The notes beneath the pieces were generated by a model. That model saw only the letters and a program-made list of their open reading frames with translations, was not told the DNA's origin and searched no databases. This document shows positions 42,313 through 52,656 of a DNA stretch of 64,000 nt, piece by piece. Where the stretch lies: contig NC_011899.1 of the NCBI RefSeq assembly GCF_000020485.1, positions 2,364,501 through 2,428,500 on the forward strand, read 5' to 3'. Position 1 is the first letter of the stretch; each line of letters opens with the position of its first letter. The position numbers and the translations under genes are program-made. Origin of the DNA: Halothermothrix orenii H 168 (GTDB lineage Bacteria; Bacillota; Halanaerobiia; Halanaerobiales; Halothermotrichaceae).

Positions 42313-42512
42313 GGTTGTGCCACAGGCACTCCGTATTTAAAAAAACCGTACAGGAACATTATGGTTGTGCCACAGGCACTCCGTATTTAAAAAAACCGTA
42401 CAGGAACATTATGGTTGTGCCACAGGCACTCCGTATTTAAAAAAACCGTACAGGAACATTATGGTTGTGCCACAGGCACTCCGTATTTAAAAAAACCGTA
42501 CAGGAACATTAT
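42313..42512. repeat. Four perfect 50-bp tandem repeats between purN and purH
   Basis: Units start at 42313, 42363, 42413 and 42463 and are identical over 50 bases; a fifth copy begins (GGTTG) and stops. On the transcribed strand each unit holds GTGCC-TGT-GGCAC (a small hairpin), TTCCTGTACGG and seven T residues. The purN stop codon lies in the first transcribed unit. There are no unique spacers, so this is not a CRISPR array. Confidence 0.97.
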
Positions 42513-43126
42513 GGTTGATTTATATATACCTTTCTACCCTGTATTGTTAACCTGTTTTCAGCAAAAAGCTGAATAGCTTCCGGGTAAAGTTCATGTTCTT
42601 TCTCCCTTATCCGGGAAGCCAGTCTTTCTTCTGTATCGTCACTGTAAACCGGGACTGGAGCCTGTAAGATGATGGGGCCAGTATCCATTCCTTCATCTAC
42701 AAAATGAACTGTACAACCACTGACCTTAACCCCGTATTCCAGGGCCTGCCTCTGGGCATGAAGCCCCGGAAAACTGGGCAGCAATGAAGGATGTATATTC
42801 ATAATCTTTCCTGAAAACTGATTAATAAAATAGGGGCTTAACAAACGCATAAAGCCGGCCAGGGCTACCAGGTCTATATTCTTTTTATCCAGATAATCCA
42901 GCAATTCCTTCTCATACCCCTGGCGGGAGTTAAAATCAGCTGGATCAATAAAGATATTTTCAATGCCGGCCTTTTCGGCCCTGACCAGGCCATAGGCGTT
43001 CTTTTTGTCACTGATCACCATTTTTAATTCAGCCTCAACCCTGCCAGCTTTAATAGAATCTATAATTGCCTGAAGATTGGTTCCATTCCCGGAAATAAAT
43101 ACAGCCAGATTAATTTTATTGCCCAT
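42509..43126 (-). CDS. purN: Phosphoribosylglycinamide formyltransferase PurN
   Basis: 205 residues; transfers a formyl group from 10-formyltetrahydrofolate to GAR. Marks: AVFISGNGTNLQAIIDS, the catalytic region MNIHPSLLPSFPG with its His, and GCTVHFVDEGMDTGPII. It overlaps purM by 11 bases. The last residue codons and the TAA stop reach into the 50-bp tandem array, so the reading frame's end was shaped by the repeat boundary. Confidence 0.96.
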   Translation of the reverse strand: MGNKINLAVFISGNGTNLQAIIDSIKAGRVEAELKMVISDKKNAYGLVRAEKAGIENIFIDPADFNSRQGYEKELLDYLDKKNIDLVALAGFMRLLSPYFINQFSGKIMNIHPSLLPSFPGLHAQRQALEYGVKVSGCTVHFVDEGMDTGPIILQAPVPVYSDDTEERLASRIREKEHELYPEAIQLFAENRLTIQGRKVYINQP

Positions 43127-44168
43127 TGTAGATAACCACCTTACCCTCTTTTTTACCGATACTATTTATTTCTCCAATATGGTATACTTTTTCTCCCCGG
43201 GCCTTTATATCTGACATAACATTTTCTAATATATCCGGAGAAACAACCAGCACCATACCGATCCCCATATTGAAGGTTCTCTCCATTTCAACTGTAGCAA
43301 TATCCCCCTTGGCCTGAATATAGGTAAATACTGGGGGACACGACCAGCTTTCTCTGTTTACCCTGGCCTGAAGGCCATCAGGAATAATCCGGGCTATATT
43401 TTCCGGCATTCCCCCACCGGTAATATGAGCTATTCCCTTTACTTCATATTTTTCTAGCAACGGAAGAACCACAGGTACATAAATACGGGTTGGTTTTAAA
43501 AGCTCCTCACCAAGGGTACAGTCTAGCTCTTTTATTCTATCATCTACTTTCAACCCCTCTTTTTCAAGAAGTACTTTCCTGACCAGGGAATAACCATTAC
43601 TATGTATCCCAGATGAAGGAAGGCCCAGTAGCTGATCCCCTGCTTTTATTTTCGAACCGGTAATTATATTCTTACGGTCAACGATCCCAACTGCAAAACC
43701 GGCCAGGTCATAGCTCCCCTGCTGATAAAAGCCCGGCATCTCCGCTGTCTCCCCACCGAGCAGGGCAACACCGGCCTGTTTACATCCCCTGGTAATTCCG
43801 GTAATAATCTCCTCTCCGGTCTCGAGCTCAAGTTGCCCGGTAGCCATGTAATCAAGGAAAAAAAGGGGTTTTGCCCCCTGGGCCAGGATATCATTAACAC
43901 ACATGGCTACCAGGTCAATCCCGATGATATCATGTTTATTAACAAGCTGGGCAATTTTCAGTTTAGTACCAACCCCATCGGTTCCAGAGACAAGAACCGG
44001 TTTTTGGTATTGTTTAAAATCAGGGGCAAAAAGCCCCCCAAATCCCCCCACCCCACCGATAACCCCGGGAAGGTGGGTTTCTTTTACTTTATCTTTAATG
44101 CGATCCACAAACTCGTTACCTTTATCAATATTTACCCCCGAATCAGCATAGGTTATGCCCTTTTTCAT
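43116..44168 (-). CDS. purM: Phosphoribosylformylglycinamidine cyclo-ligase PurM
   Basis: 350 residues; ATP-dependent closure of the imidazole ring (FGAM to AIR). Marks: TYADSGVNIDKGNEFV, VSGTDGVGTKLKIA, CVNDILAQGAKPLFFLDY, GGETAEMPGFY, and GLPSSGIHSNGYSLVRK. Ordinary length. It lies 41 bases after purF with an AGGGG ribosome site. Full-length and apparently functional. Confidence 0.97.
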   Translation of the reverse strand: MKKGITYADSGVNIDKGNEFVDRIKDKVKETHLPGVIGGVGGFGGLFAPDFKQYQKPVLVSGTDGVGTKLKIAQLVNKHDIIGIDLVAMCVNDILAQGAKPLFFLDYMATGQLELETGEEIITGITRGCKQAGVALLGGETAEMPGFYQQGSYDLAGFAVGIVDRKNIITGSKIKAGDQLLGLPSSGIHSNGYSLVRKVLLEKEGLKVDDRIKELDCTLGEELLKPTRIYVPVVLPLLEKYEVKGIAHITGGGMPENIARIIPDGLQARVNRESWSCPPVFTYIQAKGDIATVEMERTFNMGIGMVLVVSPDILENVMSDIKARGEKVYHIGEINSIGKKEGKVVIYNGQ

Positions 44169-44209
44169 TAAACCCCTCCATTTTTAAATATTTCTTGCCC
44201 GGTATCAGA

Positions 44210-45652
44210 TTATTGTCCTGATTTAATCTCAGGGACGTTTTTTTCTAAAGCCAGTTTCCCATTTCCGGTCCTGGTAGGGTAATCACCCGAAAAACAGGCG
44301 ACACAGCAACCTTTTTCTTTTCTCTCAACAGTAGATAATAATCCCTCGATACTGAGATAGGTTAACGAATCAGCTCCAATTTCCCGGGCAATATCTTTGA
44401 CATTTAGCCGGGAAGCAATTAATTCCTGCCTATTGGAGGTATCAAGACCATAATAACAGGAATGGGTTACCGGAGGTGAACTGACAAAGAGATGAACGTC
44501 CCGGGCCCCGGCCTCTTTAAGCATATTAACGATCTGACGGCTGGTTGTTCCCCTGACAATTGAATCATCTATCAGAGCAATATTCTTCCCCCTTATAATA
44601 TTCTTAATAGGATTTAATTTCATTCTAACCTTCAGATTCCTCATTTCCTGGGTAGGATTAATAAAGGTTCTACCCACATATCTGTTTTTAATAAGGCCAT
44701 ATTGAAACGGAAGGCCGCTTTCTTCAGCAAAACCCTGGGCTGAAGAAATTCCCGAATCAGGTACAGGAACGACTACATCTATTTTTTTCAGGAGGTCACC
44801 GGCTTCCCGGGCCAGCTGCCTCCCCATATCTTTACGGATCAGATGGACGTTATTTCCATTAAAAGAGCTGTCGGGACGGGCAAAATAGATATACTCAAAT
44901 ATACAGAACCGGGGTTCAACCTCCGGATTAAAGGAATAGCTCTGAACACCATTTTCATCTATCACTACCATCTCCCCGGGTTCAATATCCCGTACATATT
45001 CAGCCCCGATTATATTCAGGGCACAGGTTTCTGAAGCCAGGACTATGCCCTCACCCAGCTTTCCCATGACCAGAGGCCTGAAACCCCGGGGATCCCGGAC
45101 GCCAATAAGCTTATCCCTTGTTAAAACTACAAGAGAATAGGCCCCTTCAATTGTTTTTAAACTATCGAGAAGAGCACTGGGGATATCGTTGTATTGAGAA
45201 CGGGCAATAAGGTGGGCAATCACTTCCGTATCCAGGGTAGAATGAAAAACAGAACCCTTTTTCTCGAGGGCAATCCTTAATTCATAACCATTAACAAGGT
45301 TACCATTGTGGGCCAGGGCTACCTGACCCTTGATTGAATTAATCAGGATGGGCTGGGAATTAGCAGCCAGGCTGGAACCGGTAGTTGAATACCTGACATG
45401 ACCAATCCCTGCCCAACCCGACAGGGTCTCAATGATGGATTTATTAAAAACATTATCTACCAGACCCATCCGCTTATAGAGGTTAATCCCTTTATCCTGG
45501 CTTACAGCAATACCGGCACTCTCCTGCCCCCGGTGCTGTAAAGAATGCAACCCGAGGTAGATAAGACTACCGGCATCATTCCTGTCCGGTGAAAAAATAC
45601 CAAATACACCACACTCTTCCCTGGGTTTTCCGCTCATTATTTCATATGGCAT
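44210..45652 (-). CDS. purF: Amidophosphoribosyltransferase PurF
   Basis: 480 residues from ATG 45650-45652 (AGAGG eight bases upstream; GTG 45668-45670 less likely). First committed step: PRPP plus glutamine to phosphoribosylamine. A short propeptide precedes the Cys nucleophile (EECGVFGIF, Cys14 by this start). The PRPP loop is [17 protein letters not shown]-terminal cysteines ([12 protein letters not shown]) fit the Fe-S-containing Bacillus type. Its start overlaps purL by 16 bases. The enzyme uses PRPP, the probable ligand of the leader riboswitch. Confidence 0.96.
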   Translation of the reverse strand: MPYEIMSGKPREECGVFGIFSPDRNDAGSLIYLGLHSLQHRGQESAGIAVSQDKGINLYKRMGLVDNVFNKSIIETLSGWAGIGHVRYSTTGSSLAANSQPILINSIKGQVALAHNGNLVNGYELRIALEKKGSVFHSTLDTEVIAHLIARSQYNDIPSALLDSLKTIEGAYSLVVLTRDKLIGVRDPRGFRPLVMGKLGEGIVLASETCALNIIGAEYVRDIEPGEMVVIDENGVQSYSFNPEVEPRFCIFEYIYFARPDSSFNGNNVHLIRKDMGRQLAREAGDLLKKIDVVVPVPDSGISSAQGFAEESGLPFQYGLIKNRYVGRTFINPTQEMRNLKVRMKLNPIKNIIRGKNIALIDDSIVRGTTSRQIVNMLKEAGARDVHLFVSSPPVTHSCYYGLDTSNRQELIASRLNVKDIAREIGADSLTYLSIEGLLSTVERKEKGCCVACFSGDYPTRTGNGKLALEKNVPEIKSGQ

Positions 45653-47838
45653 GGTATTGTCCTCTCCCACCTATCTTTTATTTCAGTGAGCTCCAGGTCA
45701 ATATAACTATCAATTATTAGTCGGTTCCCACCCGTTTTACCGATATTTCTATATTTTAAGCCAGATTCTTGTAAAACAGATTCCGCCTTTTCTTTATCTC
45801 CAGGTGAAATTGTTATCAATACCCTGGAAGCCGATTCTCCGAATAACATCGCATCAGGCCTTATCTGGAAATCACCCAGCTCAATTATGGCACCGAGATC
45901 CCCGGTGAGACAACATTCAGTAAGAGCTATAGTCAGACCACCTTCGGCACAATCATGGGCAGACTTAACTAACCCCTCCTGGATAAGAGTCAATAAAGAT
46001 GACTGTAACCTCTTTTCTTCTTCAAGGTCAAGAGTCGGGGGTAACCCCCTGTCTTTATCGTGTATTACCGATAAATATTCACTGCCCCCAAGTTCTTCTC
46101 TGGTCTCTCCAATGAGGTAAACTAGATCTCCCTCATCTTTAAAAGCAATATCGGTAGCATACTCCTGCTTTTCCAGTACTCCAATCATACCTACAATTGG
46201 AGTTGGATAAATGGCCTTTCCTTCGTGTTCATTATAAAAGCTGACATTACCACTAACCACCGGTGTGCCGAGGGCCAGGCAGGCCTCACTGATTCCGGCC
46301 ACCGCCTCTTTGAACTGCCAGTAAATTTCTTCTTTCTCGGGATTTCCGAAATTCAGACCATCTGTAATTGCCAGGGGCTGACCACCACTGCAGACTATAT
46401 TCCGGGCTGCCTCGGCCACAGCCAGTTTACCCCCCTGCCTGGGGTCAAGATAAAAATAGCGCCCGTTGGAGTCAGTGGTAACCGCAATAGCCCGTTCAGT
46501 GCCCTTTATCCGTAAAACAGCTGCATCAGATCCGGGTAAGACCATTGTATTGTTCTGGACCATATGATCATACTGACTATAAATCCATTCCTTACTGGCC
46601 AGGTTTGGTGAATCCAGCATTTCCAGCAAAACTTTATTATAATCATCTGGGAGTGGTAACGACTCCAAATCCAGTTTATTCTCCTCATCCAGCCAGGCAG
46701 GCCTCTTACCTTCCCTGACATATTCGGGAGCCTCAGCCAGATAATGGGCTGGCACTTCAGCCACAACATCTTCTCCATTTTTTATCCTTAAAATACCGTC
46801 ATCGGTTACCCGGCCAATAACCCGGGCATTAAGGCCCCAGTGTTTAAAGATCTTTTTAACCTCATCTTCACGCCCTTTTTTAGGGACAACCAGCATTCTC
46901 TCCTGGGATTCCGATAACATAATTTCATAAGGAGTCAGGCCCGGTTCACGCAGGGGAACCTGGCTGACATCCAGCTCCATACCACTACCGGCCCGACTTG
47001 CCATTTCACAGGAAGAACTTATCAGACCTGCTGCCCCCATATCCTGGATACCAACCACTGCATCGGTCTTATATAATTCAAGGCAGGCCTCCAGTAACAG
47101 TTTTTCCATAAAGGGGTCACCAACCTGAACCGAGGGACGCCTTTCCTCCGAATCTTCACTCAGTTCTTCGGAGGCAAAACTGGCCCCCTGGATACCATCC
47201 CGACCTGTGGTTGCACCAACAACCATAACCGGGTTTCCAACACCCCGGGCCACAGCTTTTATGATATCTTTGTGATCAACCAGACCAACACACATGGCAT
47301 TTACAAGAGGATTCCCTTTATAGGCTTTATGAAAATAAGTCTCACCACCGACGGTGGGGATCCCGATACTATTCCCATAGTCACTGATCCCACTGACCAC
47401 CCCTGAAAAAATATATCGAACCCGTTCCTCATCAAGGGGACCAAACCTGAGGGAATCAAGTAAGGCTATAGGGCGGGCTCCCATGGTAAAAATATCCCTG
47501 ATTATACCACCAACACCGGTCGCTGCTCCCTGATAAGGCTCAATGGCAGACGGATGGTTATGACTCTCAATCTTAAAAACAACCGCCTTGTTATCACCGA
47601 TATCGACTATACCGGCATTCTCACCCGGACCCTGAAGGACCTGCTCCCCTTCGGTGGGGAAATTCCTTAAGACTGCTTTGGAATTTTTATAACCACAGTG
47701 TTCGGACCACATAACCCCGAAAAGACCCAGCTCCAGTTCATTGGGCTCTCTCCCCAGTTTTTCAACAATCATGTGATACTCTTTTTCAGTAAGTCCGTGA
47801 AATTTTAGCTTTTCTAATAGTTGTTCCCGGGATTTCAT
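45637..47838 (-). CDS. purL: Phosphoribosylformylglycinamidine synthase II PurL
   Basis: 733 residues; the small PurL type that needs PurQ as glutaminase and PurS as bridge. Marks: [20 protein letters not shown] (in part), [24 protein letters not shown] (in parts), [18 protein letters not shown], and [19 protein letters not shown]-type IQDMGAAG. It overlaps purQ by four bases and purF by 16, giving a tightly coupled central block of the operon. Confidence 0.97.
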   Translation of the reverse strand: MKSREQLLEKLKFHGLTEKEYHMIVEKLGREPNELELGLFGVMWSEHCGYKNSKAVLRNFPTEGEQVLQGPGENAGIVDIGDNKAVVFKIESHNHPSAIEPYQGAATGVGGIIRDIFTMGARPIALLDSLRFGPLDEERVRYIFSGVVSGISDYGNSIGIPTVGGETYFHKAYKGNPLVNAMCVGLVDHKDIIKAVARGVGNPVMVVGATTGRDGIQGASFASEELSEDSEERRPSVQVGDPFMEKLLLEACLELYKTDAVVGIQDMGAAGLISSSCEMASRAGSGMELDVSQVPLREPGLTPYEIMLSESQERMLVVPKKGREDEVKKIFKHWGLNARVIGRVTDDGILRIKNGEDVVAEVPAHYLAEAPEYVREGKRPAWLDEENKLDLESLPLPDDYNKVLLEMLDSPNLASKEWIYSQYDHMVQNNTMVLPGSDAAVLRIKGTERAIAVTTDSNGRYFYLDPRQGGKLAVAEAARNIVCSGGQPLAITDGLNFGNPEKEEIYWQFKEAVAGISEACLALGTPVVSGNVSFYNEHEGKAIYPTPIVGMIGVLEKQEYATDIAFKDEGDLVYLIGETREELGGSEYLSVIHDKDRGLPPTLDLEEEKRLQSSLLTLIQEGLVKSAHDCAEGGLTIALTECCLTGDLGAIIELGDFQIRPDAMLFGESASRVLITISPGDKEKAESVLQESGLKYRNIGKTGGNRLIIDSYIDLELTEIKDRWERTIPCHMK

Positions 47839-48542
47839 AGTTTCACACCACCAGCCTTAAGAATTGATTGAAATATTTTAAGTCCATCGTCACTCCCATT
47901 ACCGAGAATGGTTTCACTGGCCCTTTCAGGATGGGGCATAAGCCCAAATACATTATGATTTTTATTGGTAATGCCGGCAATATTACCGATTGAACCATTA
48001 GGATTGGCTTCATCTATAACCTCTCCCCCCGGCGTTGCGTACCTTAATATAATCTGGTTATTTTCCTTCAATTCCTCTAAACCCCTGTCATCTATATAAT
48101 AGTTACCCTCTTTATGGGCAACAGGGAGATTTATTATATCTCCTTTATTGAACTTACCTGTAAAGGGAGTCTTATTATTTTCAACCCTTAAATAAACATA
48201 CCGGCAGTTAAAATTAAGGTGGGCATTATGATGCATGGCCCCGGGCAAAAGCCCTGCCTCCAGTAAAATCTGAAAGCCATTACAGATACCGATTACTAAT
48301 CCTCCCTTTCGGGCAAATTCCTTAACCCGTTCCATAACCGGGGCAAACCTGGCAATGGCGCCTGCCCTGAGGTAATCCCCGTAGGAAAAACCACCGGGGA
48401 TAATGATACAATCATAACCGGCAAGGGAACGATCATCTTCATGCCAGATAAACTCGGTCGGCTCTCCCAGTACCCGGGCAGTCACATGATAACAGTCCCG
48501 GTCACAGTTGGAACCTGGAAATACAATTACTCCAAATTTCAT
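47835..48542 (-). CDS. purQ: Phosphoribosylformylglycinamidine synthase I PurQ (glutaminase)
   Basis: 235 residues; releases ammonia from glutamine for PurL. Class I amidotransferase with nucleophile GICNGFQ and His-Glu in LMPHPERA; the N-terminus [15 protein letters not shown] is typical. It starts 14 bases after the purS stop and overlaps purL by four bases. Confidence 0.97.
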   Translation of the reverse strand: MKFGVIVFPGSNCDRDCYHVTARVLGEPTEFIWHEDDRSLAGYDCIIIPGGFSYGDYLRAGAIARFAPVMERVKEFARKGGLVIGICNGFQILLEAGLLPGAMHHNAHLNFNCRYVYLRVENNKTPFTGKFNKGDIINLPVAHKEGNYYIDDRGLEELKENNQIILRYATPGGEVIDEANPNGSIGNIAGITNKNHNVFGLMPHPERASETILGNGSDDGLKIFQSILKAGGVKL

Positions 48543-48556
48543 AAAACCACTCCCAT

Positions 48557-48811
48557 TTAATTGGCTTTTTTTACTTCAACTTTATAATCTTCGATAACTG
48601 GATTGGCCAGAATTCGGCCGGCGGTCTCCTCAGCCCTTTTAACTACATCCTCCCTGTTTTCTCCCTCCATAAAGAAGGTTATATCTTTACCAACCCTGAC
48701 TTTACTGATATCTTTATAACCCAGGGAATGAAGAGATTTTTCAATGGTACTCCCCTGGGGGTCCAGAATCCCCTCTTTAAGATTTACCTTAACCTCTATC
48801 TTCCAGCGCAT
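48557..48811 (-). CDS. purS: Phosphoribosylformylglycinamidine synthase subunit PurS
   Basis: 84 residues; bridges PurQ and PurL. Family marks: [32 protein letters not shown], and [20 protein letters not shown] precedes the ATG. The 156-bp gap to purC upstream is the largest between the operon's early genes and contains two imperfect 18-bp copies of a CTAAACYAGTTCTA motif (about 48937-48970) but no clear promoter. Confidence 0.96.
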   Translation of the reverse strand: MRWKIEVKVNLKEGILDPQGSTIEKSLHSLGYKDISKVRVGKDITFFMEGENREDVVKRAEETAGRILANPVIEDYKVEVKKAN

Positions 48812-48967
48812 AACAGGCCTCCTCTTTTAATTATTTTAATGTAATCAGTCTGCCCCTGACTATCCTGATTTATTTCCTTATTTCTAATCCAGTAAATTTC
48901 ATAAAAAGTTTACATTAGTTTAATGGGAGCCTAAATCTCTAAACTAGTTCTAATCCCTAAACCAGTT

Positions 48968-49672
48968 CTATTTAACCCGGGACCAGACTTCCCGGTAGGC
49001 ATTCTCGACACCGCCTAAATCCCTACGGAAGCGGTCTTTATCAAGCTTTTCTCCACTACTTTTATCCCAGAACCGGCAGGTATCCGGAGATATTTCATCA
49101 GCCAGTAAAATATTACCATTATTCTTCCCAAACTCAAGTTTAAAGTCAACCAGTTCTATACCTTTATTTGAAAGATAATTTCTCAAAATATCGTTAACTT
49201 TAAAACCCATAGCTGTAATTTCCTTAATTTCTTCTTCATCTGCCAGCTTCAGAGCTCTAATGTGTGAATTGTTTAGTAAAGGATCACCCAGGTCATCCCG
49301 CTTATAGTAAAATTCAATAATGGGCTCTTCAAGAACATAACCTTCTTCAAGACCCAGCCGCTTTGAAAGGCTACCGGCCACTATATTCCTGACAACTACT
49401 TCCAGAGGAATTATATCCACATAGGTTGTCAGCTGCTCTCTGTCACCAAGCTTTTTTATAAAATGGGTTTTAACTCCATTATCCTCGAGTAGATTAAATA
49501 GAGCTGCACTTATCTGGGCATTATAAAATCCTTTTTCCTGGATAGTTCCCTTTTTCTTCCCATTAAAAGCAGTAGCATCATCCTTATACTCAATAATAAC
49601 CCTGTCTTTGTCCTCGGTCCGATAAACCTTTTTAGCCTTTCCTTCATAAAGCATTTCCAGTTTTGTTAACAT
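48968..49672 (-). CDS. purC: SAICAR synthase PurC
   Basis: 234 residues; ATP-dependent joining of CAIR and aspartate. Marks: [39 protein letters not shown], and [10 protein letters not shown] with [15 protein letters not shown] overlaps the purB stop as TAATG, so the two are coupled. The substrate-producing genes purE/purK are not in this operon. Confidence 0.97.
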   Translation of the reverse strand: MLTKLEMLYEGKAKKVYRTEDKDRVIIEYKDDATAFNGKKKGTIQEKGFYNAQISAALFNLLEDNGVKTHFIKKLGDREQLTTYVDIIPLEVVVRNIVAGSLSKRLGLEEGYVLEEPIIEFYYKRDDLGDPLLNNSHIRALKLADEEEIKEITAMGFKVNDILRNYLSNKGIELVDFKLEFGKNNGNILLADEISPDTCRFWDKSSGEKLDKDRFRRDLGGVENAYREVWSRVK

Positions 49673-51060
49673 TACAAACCCCTCTCCTTCCTGATTTTAG
49701 TCACAATCTCTTCAGTCCTTTCCCGGGCAATACCGGTATACTGCTCCGGATTATAGAGAATATCCTTCTGGCGTTTATCGAGTTTAGCCAGGTAGGTTTC
49801 AATTTCTTTGTCGGCTTTAATTAATTCAACCAGATCCTTACCCTCTTTATCAGCCTTCAGGGTAAGTTTTCTTACATATTCATGGGCATCGGGGTGGCCA
49901 GCAGCTGCCAGGAATATATAGAGTGGTTCAGCAATTATCATATTTTTACTTAAGTTAAAATTATTCTTCATTTTCCGGGAATTAATTTTCATCCGTGAAG
50001 ATACTTTATACAGCCGGTCTACCGTCATCATTAATCCTGAGGCTATTTCAGCAATAAAACGACCTGAGGCTGAATTGGTTAGATCTCTCTGGTGTTCAGA
50101 AAGCTGATCCAGATACATGGTCACCATCCGGGGCATAAAGGTTTTCCACATGCTTTTAACATTCTCATAATTAATGGGGTTTCTTTTATGGGGCATGGTC
50201 GAAGAACCGACCTGGTCTTTAGCAAAATACTCCCCTGTTTCCCCTATTTCTGTCCTCTGCAGGTGCCTCATATCATCACTGAAGTCAGCCAGAACCCCAA
50301 AAACAGTAATCAGGGAATGGACATAGTCGGTCATATATTCGGGAGGGACTATCTGGGTGGAAACGGGAGCGGGCTTCAGGCCCAGTTCCTTTAATACTTC
50401 TTTTTCGAATTCTTCCGGATCTTCAAAAAATAGACTGCTGGCATTATAGGCTCCTACCGCCCCGGCCATCTTACCACACAGGCTGGAAACCACCTTCTCC
50501 AGGTTAACAATCCGCTCATGAAGCCGGCTGGCATAATAAGCCATAACCAGCCCAAAGGTAAGGGGTTCAGCATGCTGCCCGTGGGTACGGCCAATCTGGA
50601 GTGTATCCCTTTCCTGTTCGGCCAGATTAAGCCACTGCTCCAGTAACCGCTCCAGTGCCGGTACAATCAATTTTTCTGTAGCTTCTTTATATCGAAGGCT
50701 ATTGGCCGTATCTACAATATCAAAGGAAGTTGCCGAAAGATGGACAAAGGGACGGGCCTCAGCACTTATTTTCTTTCGAATACAGTTAACAAGAGCCCTT
50801 ATATTATGCCTGGTCCGGGCCTCTTCTTCATATACTTCCCCTACCTTTATCCCTTTAACAGCCTCTTCAACCTCCTTAACCACATCAAAACTACATACCC
50901 CACGCCCGGCCAGGGCCTTAACCAGGGCCAGCTCAACTCTAGCCTGAAAATAAATTGTAGCCTTTTCCGAAAAGTATTTGCCGAGGTCATTAAACAGATC
51001 TTTTTTTAAAGAATATCGGTGATCAAGTGGACAGATATTTTCAAAAATATTTCGTTCCAT
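49672..51060 (-). CDS. purB: Adenylosuccinate lyase PurB
   Basis: 462 residues from ATG 51058-51060, preceded by AAGGGAGGG; the longer open frame has no ribosome site. It acts twice in purine synthesis (SAICAR to AICAR, adenylosuccinate to AMP). Marks: RTHGQHAEP, signature [12 protein letters not shown], and Lys/His residues of the fumarase-aspartase superfamily. It is the first gene behind the guanine/PRPP-type leader. Confidence 0.97.
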   Translation of the reverse strand: MERNIFENICPLDHRYSLKKDLFNDLGKYFSEKATIYFQARVELALVKALAGRGVCSFDVVKEVEEAVKGIKVGEVYEEEARTRHNIRALVNCIRKKISAEARPFVHLSATSFDIVDTANSLRYKEATEKLIVPALERLLEQWLNLAEQERDTLQIGRTHGQHAEPLTFGLVMAYYASRLHERIVNLEKVVSSLCGKMAGAVGAYNASSLFFEDPEEFEKEVLKELGLKPAPVSTQIVPPEYMTDYVHSLITVFGVLADFSDDMRHLQRTEIGETGEYFAKDQVGSSTMPHKRNPINYENVKSMWKTFMPRMVTMYLDQLSEHQRDLTNSASGRFIAEIASGLMMTVDRLYKVSSRMKINSRKMKNNFNLSKNMIIAEPLYIFLAAAGHPDAHEYVRKLTLKADKEGKDLVELIKADKEIETYLAKLDKRQKDILYNPEQYTGIARERTEEIVTKIRKERGL

Positions 51061-51218
51061 TATACCCTCCCTTTCCCTGAAAACCTGTAATATGATAAGA
51101 ATGAAATAATATTGTCTGAAAATCCTTACCAGACAACCATGAACGATAGCCATTATAAATCAGATTTTAGAAAATCAGTTATGAAACATTTTAATTTTGT
51201 GAAAAACACTGAAATATC

Positions 51219-51281
51219 AAAAAAGCCCGGACAGATAGATCCCCTTAAAATAACACAGAGGAACCTACCCGTCCAGGCTTT
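51219..51281 (-). terminator. Long intrinsic terminator in the purine operon leader
   Basis: On the minus strand the arm starting AAAGCCTGGACGG (51281 downward) can pair over about 23 positions, several G-U, with the arm ending CTGTCCGGGCTTT (51222), followed by TTTTTT. Its 5' arm includes the conserved AAAAGCC 3' end of the ykkC-class aptamer, so ligand binding there should block terminator formation. Confidence 0.88.
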
Positions 51282-51377
51282 TATCCTTCCGGTGTAGTAT
51301 ACACCAAAAGTGCATACCTGCACCACTCGGACCAGACCAGGTCAGCAGACAGCTGAACAGCGGAACCCTAGGTGCAC
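51268..51377 (-). ncRNA. ykkC-class riboswitch, PRPP type by context
   Basis: Minus-strand RNA contains the ykkC hallmarks in order: CTAGGGTTCCG (P1a side), CTGGTCTGGTCCGAG, and CACCGGAAGGATAAAAGCC at the 3' side. These conserved elements are shared by guanidine-I, ppGpp and PRPP subtypes. Location in front of de novo purine genes and directly after a guanine aptamer is the published arrangement of PRPP riboswitches, so PRPP is the expected ligand. PRPP binding should sequester the 5' terminator arm and turn the operon on. Subtype cannot be proved by eye. Confidence 0.85.
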
Positions 51378-51380
51378 TTC

Positions 51381-51449
51381 CCCCGTAGTCAGATGGTTTA
51401 CGGCCATCTGGTAGAGACTTGTGGACCATATTTCCACAGTTATACGAGG
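51381..51449 (-). ncRNA. Guanine-type purine riboswitch aptamer
   Basis: All three helices can be drawn: P1 CCTCGT/ACGGGG, P2 TGTGGA/TCCACA with loop AATATGG, P3 CAGATGG/CCATCTG with loop CCGTAAA. The junction reads AGTCTCTACC and ends GACTAC; the base that selects the ligand is C (GAC, not GAT), so guanine or hypoxanthine is predicted, not adenine. It abuts the ykkC-class aptamer with only three bases between them. Guanine binding should favour shut-down. Confidence 0.95.
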
Positions 51450-51471
51450 TAATAATTTTCAGTTTGTTTTC

Positions 51472-51501
51472 ATTATACCGAACCCAGCTAACAAATGTCA
51501 A
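51472..51501 (-). promoter_or_regulatory. Sigma-A promoter of the purine operon
   Basis: TTGACA (51496-51501) and TATAAT (51472-51477) on the minus strand with an 18-base spacer, both perfect consensus hexamers. Transcription should begin about 51465, some 16 bases before the guanine aptamer. No PurR box is obvious, consistent with riboswitch control. Confidence 0.92.
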
Positions 51502-51571
51502 TAATTTTTTCGAACATTTTATTGTTATTTTAGTTTAACGTTCGCTTTTGATATTCAACCTTATTTATTTA

Positions 51572-52516
51572 TCATAAACTATTATTCTTCCTGATACCCT
51601 CAATAAGGTCTGCTACCTTTTTGTTTTTCAATTCCGGTACCATAATCTCCATAAGCTGATAAATATATAGAAACTCATCAATCAGGCTTTCCTTAATATC
51701 TTCATCGGGAACCCCTGCTTTTTCCATAACTTCTTCCATGGTTTGACCTGTTTTGTTAAAGGATTTTAATAACCTGTTAAAGGGATTAGGGTTCCCACGG
51801 CCAGACCCATCCTCTTCTCTAAGCCGATCAGATAACTTCTGTCTTTCCCGCCTCAGCAAAATAACACTGACAGCTTCATCCATGGGCATATGAAGATACT
51901 TTCGGTAGAGGTTAACACTCTCTTTGGTTTCCTTACGATTCAAATTATATTTAAGAACTACATCCAGTAACTGTTTCAATTTGGTTGGGTCACCGGTCCG
52001 ACTGGCCAGGGCTTTGGCAATACTTATATGGGATAAGGTAAGGGGAGAATCTTCATCTATTACCTCTTCCCGATATCTAGGGGGTACTTCCAGGATATTT
52101 AGCCACTCGGTCAGGGTTGTCCGGGGAACCCCCAGCTTTTTGCTGGCTTCCTTCTTGGTAAGGTTATTTTCATCTATAAACCTCTTTATTGAAAGGGCCC
52201 TCTCCAGGGGATTTAAATCTTCCCGCTGCAGGTTTTCAATAAGCTGAATTTGTTTTAACAACGACTCTCCCGTATCTTCTTTTAAAATCAGGGCAGCTAT
52301 TTTCTCCCGACTACTTGATTTTTTAACAGCCCGATAACGCCTTTCTCCAGCAACAAGCCTGTATTCATCCCCGTTCTTTTTAACGATTACAGGCTGGAGC
52401 TGCCCCACTTCATCGATAGACCGGGCCAGTTGTTTTATGCCCTCTGCATCAAACTCCTGACGGGACTGATTTTTATCTATCTTAATCTTATCCAGGGGAA
52501 TCCGGGCAAAATCCAT
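51572..52516 (-). CDS. ParB/Spo0J-family protein, solitary
   Basis: 314 residues from ATG 52514-52516 (AAGGTGG upstream). N-terminal ParB/Srx-type CTPase-like domain: IDKNQSRQEFDAEGIKQLA, QLQPVIVKK, LVAGERRYRAVK and ENLQREDLNPLERA. Central helix-turn-helix: TKKEASKKLGVPRTTLTEWL. The C-terminal part is helical and not the short canonical dimer domain. There is no parA, noc or gidB gene next to it, and no parS consensus is evident nearby, so it may be a second ParB-like DNA-binding protein rather than the oriC-proximal segregation protein. Confidence 0.88.
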   Translation of the reverse strand: MDFARIPLDKIKIDKNQSRQEFDAEGIKQLARSIDEVGQLQPVIVKKNGDEYRLVAGERRYRAVKKSSSREKIAALILKEDTGESLLKQIQLIENLQREDLNPLERALSIKRFIDENNLTKKEASKKLGVPRTTLTEWLNILEVPPRYREEVIDEDSPLTLSHISIAKALASRTGDPTKLKQLLDVVLKYNLNRKETKESVNLYRKYLHMPMDEAVSVILLRRERQKLSDRLREEDGSGRGNPNPFNRLLKSFNKTGQTMEEVMEKAGVPDEDIKESLIDEFLYIYQLMEIMVPELKNKKVADLIEGIRKNNSL

Positions 52517-52627
52517 GGTATACCACCTTCCCATTCTTATATAATTATATCTTTTATTTATTTGTTCTACCTGAGAAAATTATTTCCTGCTTACAGGATG
52601 GATTCCGTTTACCCCTTCCAGAACCTC

Positions 52628-52656
52628 TTGGTTCATTATTTAAATTATGGTATTAT
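52628..52656 (+). promoter_or_regulatory. Candidate promoter upstream of murB
   Basis: TTGGTT, 17 bases, TATTAT on the plus strand, about 200 bases before the murB start. The divergent 52517-52853 region holds no other gene that I recognise; the parB promoter must also lie here. Confidence 0.45.

Noticed and set aside
42313-42512. CRISPR array
   Set aside because: The 50-bp units follow each other without unique spacers and no cas gene is nearby, so it is a plain tandem repeat.
51265-51501. 78-residue frame across the purine leader
   Set aside because: The bases are fully explained by two aptamers and a promoter; the translated sequence has no protein-like pattern.
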